This document shows, in pieces, positions 57,873 through 64,000 of a stretch of 64,000 nt of DNA; position 1 is the first letter of the stretch, and every line of letters begins with the position of its first letter. The notes beneath the pieces are model-generated. The model had not been told where the DNA came from, searched no databases, and saw nothing but the letters and a program-made list of their open reading frames with translations. Source of the DNA: [Pantoea] beijingensis. Its GTDB lineage: Bacteria > Pseudomonadota > Gammaproteobacteria > Enterobacterales > Enterobacteriaceae. Both the position numbers and the translations under genes were made by a program. The stretch is taken from NCBI RefSeq assembly GCF_022647505.1, contig NZ_CP071409.1, positions 1,364,001 through 1,428,000 on the forward strand, read 5' to 3'.

Positions 57873-59558
57873 ATGAAAATGCTGCTGATAATCGATCCTT
57901 CTCTGGGCATTGCGACCCGTTACCTTGCCCGCACTCTCACCAATGCTGCCGCGATCAAAGCGGGAGTGGTGCTGACGGAAACTCCGGCTGAGGCCGAACG
58001 GGTTGTGGTGATCGGTGATACCGTTCCCGCAGATACGGCACTGGACGGTAAAGTGGTATATCGCGCGGAGATCGCGGATGCATTGCATCAGGCTGACGCC
58101 ATGTTGGCAAAAGCACAGACCGAGGCAAAGCCCTGGCAGGCTGTCGCCGTTGCCCCTACCAGTCTGACGAATACCGCACAAAAACGGATCGTGGCGATAA
58201 CGGCATGTCCAACCGGCGTCGCTCATACTTTCATGGCTGCCGAAGCAATTGAGATTGAAGCGAAACGTCGTGGCTGGTGGGTGAAGGTGGAAACGCGTGG
58301 TTCGGTAGGCGCGGGCAATGCGATAACGGCCGAAGAAGTCGCCGCCGCTGATCTTGTGCTGGTGGCGGCCGATATTGATGTCGATCTGGCGAAGTTCGCT
58401 GGCAAGCCAATGTACCGAACATCGACCGGACTGGCACTGAAGAAAACGGCTCAGGAGTTGGACAAGGCTGTCGCTGAGGCCCGACCTTACCAGCCAAAAG
58501 GCGGGCAGCAAGACGTGCAGGGCGAACAGAAAAAAGAGAGCCCTGGCGCATATCGCCACCTGTTAACTGGCGTGTCTTACATGTTACCGATGGTCGTTGC
58601 TGGTGGGTTATGTATTGCTCTGTCCTTTGCGTTTGGTATTACCGCATTTAAACAGCCTGGTACGTTAGCTGCGGCGCTTATGCAGATCGGCGGTGGCAGT
58701 GCATTTGCGCTGATGGTGCCGGTTTTGGCGGGGTATATCGCTTTTTCGATCGCCGATCGCCCCGGCCTGACGCCGGGCTTAATTGGCGGGATGCTGGCGA
58801 CCAGTATTAACGCGGGATTTCTGGGTGGCATCATCGCCGGTTTTATTGCCGGTTACGCGGCTAAATTGATCAGCGCGAAAGTGAAGCTGCCGCAAAGTAT
58901 GGACGCCCTTAAGCCCATCCTTATTATTCCACTGTTTGCCAGCCTGATTACGGGCCTGCTGATGATTTATGTTGTGGGCACCCCCGTCGCGAAAATTATG
59001 TCAGGGTTAACCGAGTGGTTGGCTAATATGGGCACGGCAAACGCGGTACTGCTGGGAGCCATTCTTGGTGGCATGATGTGTACGGATATGGGCGGGCCGG
59101 TGAATAAAGTGGCCTATGCGTTTGGTGTTGGGTTATTAAGCTCACAAACCTATGCACCGATGGCGGCGATTATGGCGGCAGGAATGGTGCCGCCGCTGGC
59201 CATGGGGCTTGCCACACAGCTGGCACGCAGGAAGTTTAACAAAGGCCAGCAGGAAGGAGGCAAGGCGGCACTGGTGTTGGGGCTCTGTTTTATCACTGAG
59301 GGTGCAATCCCCTTCGCCGCACGTGATCCGATGCGTGTTCTCCCCTGTTGTATCATTGGTGGGGCAGTAACTGGCGCGATTTCGATGGCGGTTGGTGCGA
59401 AGTTAATGGCACCTCATGGTGGTCTGTTTGTACTGTTGATCCCTGGGGCTATCAGTCCGGTTGTGGGTTATCTGATTGCTATTCTCGCCGGAACACTGCT
59501 GGCAGGTATCGGATATGCATTGCTGAAGCGCCCTGAAACTGAGCTTGCAAAAGCCTGA
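57873..59558 (+). CDS. fruA: Fructose-specific PTS enzyme IIBC
   Basis: A 561-residue membrane permease (EIIB', EIIB, EIIC). The active Cys is in AITACPTGVAHTFMAAEA near residue 115. Residues 230-555 are the EIIC membrane part, with GGLCIALSFAFGI and GGMMCTDMGGPVNKVAYAFG. It phosphorylates fructose at carbon 1 while importing it. Last gene of fruBKA. Confidence 0.96.
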   Translation: MKMLLIIDPSLGIATRYLARTLTNAAAIKAGVVLTETPAEAERVVVIGDTVPADTALDGKVVYRAEIADALHQADAMLAKAQTEAKPWQAVAVAPTSLTNTAQKRIVAITACPTGVAHTFMAAEAIEIEAKRRGWWVKVETRGSVGAGNAITAEEVAAADLVLVAADIDVDLAKFAGKPMYRTSTGLALKKTAQELDKAVAEARPYQPKGGQQDVQGEQKKESPGAYRHLLTGVSYMLPMVVAGGLCIALSFAFGITAFKQPGTLAAALMQIGGGSAFALMVPVLAGYIAFSIADRPGLTPGLIGGMLATSINAGFLGGIIAGFIAGYAAKLISAKVKLPQSMDALKPILIIPLFASLITGLLMIYVVGTPVAKIMSGLTEWLANMGTANAVLLGAILGGMMCTDMGGPVNKVAYAFGVGLLSSQTYAPMAAIMAAGMVPPLAMGLATQLARRKFNKGQQEGGKAALVLGLCFITEGAIPFAARDPMRVLPCCIIGGAVTGAISMAVGAKLMAPHGGLFVLLIPGAISPVVGYLIAILAGTLLAGIGYALLKRPETELAKA

Positions 59559-59608
59559 TATTAAGGTTGCTCACGGCAGTAATGCCTATGGATGGGCATA
59601 AACGGAAG

Positions 59609-59630
59609 GGGCCGGCAGTCGCTCCGGCCC
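59609..59630. terminator. Hairpin after fruA, possible terminator
   Basis: GGGCCGG-cagtcgct-CCGGCCC, 50 bases after the fruA stop and between the convergent fruA and nfo genes. No T-run, so termination may need help. Confidence 0.45.
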
Positions 59631-59699
59631 TGCATGGTCATCCGTAGGATGAAAAGAAAGAACGCCGTTGACGTTAAGCCCTTAGCCTGGCAGAGGCGA

Positions 59700-60542
59700 T
59701 CACCTCTGTTCTGACTTCAGCCAGGCAATCTCATCTTTCCAGATATCCGGATTGATGGTTTCCAGAATCATCGGAATACCGTCAAAACGAGGGTCTTTCA
59801 TCAACCAACTAAAAGCGGTTTTGCCAATATTGCCTTCGCCCAAACTATGATGGCGATCGACGCGGCTGTTAAACTCACTTTTTGCGTCGTTCAGATGCAT
59901 CCCGCGTAGGTACTGAAAGCCTACCACGCGTTCGAATTCGGCAAATGTTTGTTCACAGGCTTCTACGCTACGCAAGTCATACCCGCCCGCGAAGGCGTGG
60001 CAGGTATCGATACAGACGCCGACGCGCGATTTATCCTCTACGCCATCAATAATGGCGGCCAGATGCTCAAAACGAAATCCCAGGTTACTGCCCTGGCCAG
60101 CGGTATTCTCGATCACGGCCGTCACGCCCTGAGTCTTATCCAGCACAATATTCAATGATTCTGCAATACGCTTCAGGCAGACGTCTTCATCAATTTGGTG
60201 AAGGTGGCTACCGGGATGAAAGTTTAGTAACGATAGACCAAGCTGCTCACAACGCGCCATCTCATCAAGAAATGCCTCACGCGATTTTTCCAGCGCTTCT
60301 TCAACGGGGTGGCCAAGGTTAATCAGATAGCTATCATGCGGCAGGATTTGTCCGGTGCTAAAATGGTACTTATCACAGGCTGCACGGAAGGCAGATATAG
60401 TGGTATCCGTGAGTGCGGCAGCGCGCCACTGGCGCTGATTTTTAGTAAACAGGGCGAATGCTGTCGCCTCCAGTTCATGTGCGCGGATGACAGCCTGATC
60501 CACACCACCTGCTGCACTGACGTGAGCGCCAATATATTTCAT
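59700..60542 (-). CDS. nfo: Endonuclease IV (AP endonuclease)
   Basis: A 280-residue zinc enzyme that nicks DNA at abasic sites. Metal ligands lie in [66 protein letters not shown] and ILETINP, the full set of AP2Ec motifs. Start [15 protein letters not shown]. In E. coli it belongs to the SoxRS regulon. Confidence 0.97.
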   Translation of the reverse strand: MKYIGAHVSAAGGVDQAVIRAHELEATAFALFTKNQRQWRAAALTDTTISAFRAACDKYHFSTGQILPHDSYLINLGHPVEEALEKSREAFLDEMARCEQLGLSLLNFHPGSHLHQIDEDVCLKRIAESLNIVLDKTQGVTAVIENTAGQGSNLGFRFEHLAAIIDGVEDKSRVGVCIDTCHAFAGGYDLRSVEACEQTFAEFERVVGFQYLRGMHLNDAKSEFNSRVDRHHSLGEGNIGKTAFSWLMKDPRFDGIPMILETINPDIWKDEIAWLKSEQR

Positions 60543-60586
60543 GCCTTTCTCCTGTTAATCACTCTGCGATGCCGCAGAGTCATCCA

Positions 60587-61660
60587 TCATAACTGAAGCG
60601 CCTGGCCCATAACATGCTGAACCGTCAGATTGATAGCAGCACCGCCGACAATCAGCCAGATAAATAGCGTCAGTGCCATCAGTAGCGGCTTGATTCCCGC
60701 CCGTCTCAGCGCGCTGATGTGGGTGGTTAATCCCAATGCCGCCATCGCCATCGCCAGCAACAGGGAATCAAGCTGATTTATCGAAGTGACGACAGACGTC
60801 GGGATGAAATGGAAAGAGTTAAATAGCGCCACCAGAATAAACAACAGCGCAAACCAGGGGAAACGGATACCGCCAGTCTGGCTTTTACCGGCCGGTTCGC
60901 TGCGCTTGATGCGCACGGTGAGAAACAGTAAAAAAGGTGCCAGCATCATTACCCGCAGCATTTTGGCAATCACGGCCGCGTTTTCGGTTTCGGGGCCAAT
61001 GGCGTGTCCCGCTGCCACGACCTGGGCAACCTCATGCATAGTCGAACCGGTAAAAATACCGTATTGCACCGCGGTGAGATGCGGGAATAGCGCGATTGCG
61101 ACAGGATAAAGCAGCGGATAAATAAAAATCGCGGTAGTACCAAAAATAACCACGGTCGCAATTGCCACACTCACTTTTGCAGCGTCAGCTTTAATGACGG
61201 GTTCAGTGGCAAGAATAGCGGCCGCACCACAGATACTGCTGCCCGCACCAATCAGCCATGCCGTATCCCGGTCAAGTCCAAACACCTTATGTCCTAACCA
61301 GCAGGCAAGATAAAAGGTAGAGCTCAGCGTTAGCACATCAATCGCAATACCGCTGATACCAACATCAGCGATTTGCTGAAAAGTCAGACGAAAACCATAA
61401 AGAATGATACCCAGCCGTAAAATCTTCTGTTTGGCCAATATCACACCAGCATCGCAGGTGCTGTGAAGGCGAGGATAAACCGTGTTACCAATAACGATGC
61501 CGACCACGATTGCCAGCGTTAGTGCACCCAGACCGAAAGCGGCGATGCTGGGCAATGTCCCCAGCCAAGTTGCAAAAATCGCAATCGCCGCGGTTAAAAA
61601 CAAGCCAGGAACCCAATGTCCCGGGCCGTTGTGATCTTTACTTAACGTTATTTCAGCCAT
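60587..61660 (-). CDS. yeiH: YeiH family membrane protein
   Basis: A 357-residue, about ten-helix membrane protein of UPF0324. Typical parts: VLAKQKILRLGIILYGFRLTF, GAGSSICGAAAILATEPVIKAD and MHEVAQVVAAGHAIG. The family has been proposed to export sulfur anions; that is not proven here. E. coli YeiE regulates yeiH, and that gene lies just to the right, with a DUF1232 gene between them. Confidence 0.93.
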   Translation of the reverse strand: MAEITLSKDHNGPGHWVPGLFLTAAIAIFATWLGTLPSIAAFGLGALTLAIVVGIVIGNTVYPRLHSTCDAGVILAKQKILRLGIILYGFRLTFQQIADVGISGIAIDVLTLSSTFYLACWLGHKVFGLDRDTAWLIGAGSSICGAAAILATEPVIKADAAKVSVAIATVVIFGTTAIFIYPLLYPVAIALFPHLTAVQYGIFTGSTMHEVAQVVAAGHAIGPETENAAVIAKMLRVMMLAPFLLFLTVRIKRSEPAGKSQTGGIRFPWFALLFILVALFNSFHFIPTSVVTSINQLDSLLLAMAMAALGLTTHISALRRAGIKPLLMALTLFIWLIVGGAAINLTVQHVMGQALQL

Positions 61661-61765
61661 GGTATGCCTCCGTGTTTACAGGAGGGATTTTGCGGTACGG
61701 TGGTTTAAAAGAGAAATTGATTATATATTTATTATAAATCGGAATAAGTGTTAAGTGGAGGCAAC

Positions 61766-62134
61766 ATGTTCAGACGGCTTGCCCGGTTTAAAACCCAGTT
61801 GATGACAATGTGGTATGCGTGCCGGCATCCAGCAACACCTTTATATATCAAGGTGTTAATGGCCGTCATCGTGATGTACGTTATCAGTCCTGTCGATATA
61901 ATTCCGGATGTTATTCCTGTTATCGGCTGGCTGGACGATGCGATTATTGTTCCGATAGGGGTTGGATTATTACTCAAATTACTGCCGGAAGAGGTACGTC
62001 TGCAGGGAGAGGCTCGTCGCGAGAACAACATCACAGGACAAGCCTGGCGAAAAGGATTCTCCCGTACGCTATGGGGGATCCTGCTACTGTGGTTAATGCT
62101 GTTAGGGTATGTTTTTTTTCACCGGATGTCGTAA
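61766..62134 (+). CDS. YkvA/DUF1232 family membrane protein
   Basis: A 122-residue protein with a DUF1232 domain: HPATPLYIKVLMAVIVMYVISPVDIIPDVIPVIGWLDDAIIVPIGVGLLLKLLP is spread over residues 21-75 in shorter conserved blocks, notably the SPVDIIPD motif. A C-terminal membrane helix (LWGILLLWLMLLGYVFF) follows. Role unknown. GGAGGC lies before ATG 61766. The gene is inserted between yeiH and yeiE, and yeiE starts 9 bases after it, so they are likely co-transcribed. Confidence 0.85.
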   Translation: MFRRLARFKTQLMTMWYACRHPATPLYIKVLMAVIVMYVISPVDIIPDVIPVIGWLDDAIIVPIGVGLLLKLLPEEVRLQGEARRENNITGQAWRKGFSRTLWGILLLWLMLLGYVFFHRMS

Positions 62135-62143
62135 GGAAAGCGG

Positions 62144-63013
62144 ATGCATATCACATTGCGTCAGATTGAAGTGTTTACCGAAGTCTTAAAAAGTGGCTCA
62201 ACGACCCAGGCCTCACAGGTACTGTCGCTGTCACAATCCGCCGTCAGTGCGGCGCTTGCCGATCTGGAAAATCAGCTTAACGTTCAGCTCTTCGATCGCG
62301 TAGGGAAGCGGTTGGTGGTGAACGAGCATGGTCGTTTGCTTTATCCACGTGCGGTCGGCTTGCTGGAGCAGGCGGGGGATATTGAACAGTTATTTCGCGA
62401 AGATAATGGTTCGCTACGTATCTACGCCAGTAGCACTATCGGTAATTATTTGCTGCCAGAAATGATTGCCCACTATCGCCATGATTTTCCTCAGTTGCCG
62501 CTGGAACTTAGCGTAGGGAACAGCCAGGATGTCGTCAACGCGGTGGCCGATTTTCGTGTGGATATCGGGCTAATCGAGGGGCCCTGTCATATGACAGAAC
62601 TGATCAGTGAGCCCTGGCTGGAAGATGAGCTGGTGGTGTTTGCCGCACCTGACGCCGCCATTTTGCAACAGCCGGTGACGCTGGAGAGCTTGTCCCAGGC
62701 GCAATGGATTCTGCGTGAACCGGGTTCCGGTACGCGTGAGATCGTCGATTATTTACTGCTGTCTCATCTGTCCCAATTGCAACTGGCAATGGAGCTGGGA
62801 AACTCAGAAGCGATTAAACACGCGGTTCGTCACGGACTGGGCATCAGTTGTTTGTCACGCCGGGTTATAGCCGAACAGTTGGAATCAGGAAGGCTGGTTG
62901 AGGTAACTGTCCCGCTACCGAAACTTACTCGCACGCTCTATCAGATCCGCCATCGTCAGAAACACATATCAAAGGCGCTGTCACGTTTTCTTCTCTACTG
63001 CCGCATCGATTAG
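62144..63013 (+). CDS. yeiE: LysR-family regulator YeiE
   Basis: A 289-residue LysR-type activator. DNA-binding domain at residues 1-60 ([45 protein letters not shown]), effector domain after 90 ([32 protein letters not shown]). E. coli and Cronobacter YeiE respond to sulfite or iron status and control yeiH. Preceded by the DUF1232 gene. Confidence 0.94.
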   Translation: MHITLRQIEVFTEVLKSGSTTQASQVLSLSQSAVSAALADLENQLNVQLFDRVGKRLVVNEHGRLLYPRAVGLLEQAGDIEQLFREDNGSLRIYASSTIGNYLLPEMIAHYRHDFPQLPLELSVGNSQDVVNAVADFRVDIGLIEGPCHMTELISEPWLEDELVVFAAPDAAILQQPVTLESLSQAQWILREPGSGTREIVDYLLLSHLSQLQLAMELGNSEAIKHAVRHGLGISCLSRRVIAEQLESGRLVEVTVPLPKLTRTLYQIRHRQKHISKALSRFLLYCRID

Positions 63014-63190
63014 CTTACGGCAAAAACCATGGCGCTTCTCTGGTATAAGGCGACTTTTTTATCAGTAGGCAGGCTGGCTAATAATTGTCTGCCGATTATG
63101 AACCTAACTTATAACCTTGTGTTATCGCTATACCTGACGAGGTGGTTTGCTACAATCTCGCCTCGTTTTTACCCAGGATAGTGTTTATTC

Positions 63191-64000
63191 ATGGTTCAGA
63201 ATACAAAAACAGCACAACAACCTGCTCTTCGCCGCGCGTTAAAAGCGCGACATTTGACGATGATCGCCATTGGCGGTTCTATTGGCACCGGCTTATTTGT
63301 TGCGTCTGGTGCCACCATTTCGCAGGCCGGCCCCGGCGGCGCACTGCTCTCTTATATGCTAATCGGCCTGATGGTCTATTTCCTGATGACCAGCCTGGGT
63401 GAGCTTGCCGCTTTTATGCCGGTCTCCGGCTCGTTCTCTACTTACGGTTCTAAATATGTTGAGGAAGGCTTTGGCTTCGCACTTGGCTGGAACTATTGGT
63501 ACAACTGGGCCGTGACTATCGCCGTCGACTTGGTTGCCTCACAGTTGGTGATGAGCTATTGGTTCCCGGATACGCCAGGCTGGATTTGGAGCGCCTTGTT
63601 CCTCTCCCTGATGTTCTTGCTAAATTACATCTCGGTAAAAGGGTTTGGCGAAGCTGAGTACTGGTTTTCACTGATTAAGGTTGTCACCGTGGTGATATTC
63701 ATTATCGTTGGTGTGATGATGATCGTGGGTATTCTGCAGGGGGCGGAAACCGCGGGGTGGCATAACTGGCAAGTGGGGGATGCCCCGTTCTCCGGCGGTT
63801 TTGCCGCGATGATTGGCGTGGCAATGATTGTTGGTTTCTCTTTTCAGGGGACAGAGCTGATCGGTATTGCCGCAGGCGAATCCGAAGAGCCGGCAAAAAA
63901 TATTCCGCGTGCGGTGCGTCAGGTATTCTGGCGTATTCTGCTGTTCTATATTTTCGCGATTCTGATTATTAGCCTGATTATTCCTTATACTGACCCCAGT
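63191..64000 (+). CDS. lysP: Lysine-specific permease LysP, N-terminal part
   Basis: The frame from ATG 63191 is open to the window end (270 codons seen; the full protein is about 490). It is the APC-family lysine:proton symporter, also a co-sensor of CadC in E. coli. Conserved text: ARHLTMIAIGGSIGTGLFVASGA, SLGELAAFMPVSGSF, EEGFGFALGWNYWYNWAVTIAVDLV and FSFQGTELIGIAAGESEEP. About seven helices fall in this part. Downstream half not in view. Confidence 0.97.
   Translation, partial: MVQNTKTAQQPALRRALKARHLTMIAIGGSIGTGLFVASGATISQAGPGGALLSYMLIGLMVYFLMTSLGELAAFMPVSGSFSTYGSKYVEEGFGFALGWNYWYNWAVTIAVDLVASQLVMSYWFPDTPGWIWSALFLSLMFLLNYISVKGFGEAEYWFSLIKVVTVVIFIIVGVMMIVGILQGAETAGWHNWQVGDAPFSGGFAAMIGVAMIVGFSFQGTELIGIAAGESEEPAKNIPRAVRQVFWRILLFYIFAILIISLIIPYTDPS

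Noticed and set aside
63142..63402. Alternative frame across the start of lysP
   Set aside because: The LysP frame from ATG 63191 matches the permease family without a break, so the other frame is a shadow.

Overview
This window is chromosomal DNA of an enterobacterium. About half of it follows the Escherichia coli gene order around 48-49 min: rcsD, micF/ompC, apbE, alkB, then proL, pbgA, yejL, yejK, rplY, radD, rsuA, bcr, yejG, yejFEBA, pdeN, mepS, lpxT, yeiR, efpL, yeiW, setB, fruBKA, nfo, yeiH, yeiE and lysP. Genes that E. coli lacks at these positions (lpxO, a small-multidrug-resistance pair, a stand-alone phosphopantetheinyl transferase, a ykvA-type gene), together with a possible HrpL-type promoter, suggest a plant-associated Erwiniaceae member such as Erwinia or Pantoea. 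That assignment is inference.

Layout. 1-10.6 kb: core and lineage-specific genes. This includes the N-terminus of RcsD, an MFS transporter, the micF/ompC regulatory pair, a TetR/DUF1348 divergent pair with twin palindromic operators, a 36-residue membrane protein, apbE, alkB, a phosphopantetheinyl transferase and lpxO, followed by an SMR efflux pair at 10.3-11.1 kb. 11.3-20.7 kb: a worn, insertion-sequence-rich region. It holds an IS3 remnant, an intact IS1222-like element, a decapitated LysR gene, hglS, a possible type III effector behind a candidate hrp box, smrA, a second inactivated IS1222-like copy, a PilV/shufflon-like tail and a degenerate orphan Hcp module. 20.7-33.7 kb: integrated elements at tRNA-Pro (proL). 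A 48-bp repeat of the tRNA 3' part at 22180-22227 and 33609-33656 bounds an 11.4-kb satellite-like island. It has its own integrase, an Mrr-type nuclease, a DUF3800 protein and a Dam-type methylase at one end, a phage-type capsid gene split by an IS911-like element in the middle, and an AbiTii-type gene at the tRNA end. A second integrase lies just outside the left repeat, which suggests tandem islands. 33.7-64 kb: conserved core genes.

How genes work together. The core half is rich in envelope functions: OmpC with MicF, RcsD, LpxO, PbgA, LpxT, MepS, and YejABEF peptide uptake. The fructose operon fruBKA is complete, with two Cra operators. The main candidates for undescribed biology are the nuclease/DUF3800/methylase cluster beside the island integrase, the effector-like gene with its hrp-box-like promoter, and a fragment resembling the 5' half of tRNA-Pro followed by stem-loops next to the attachment site.
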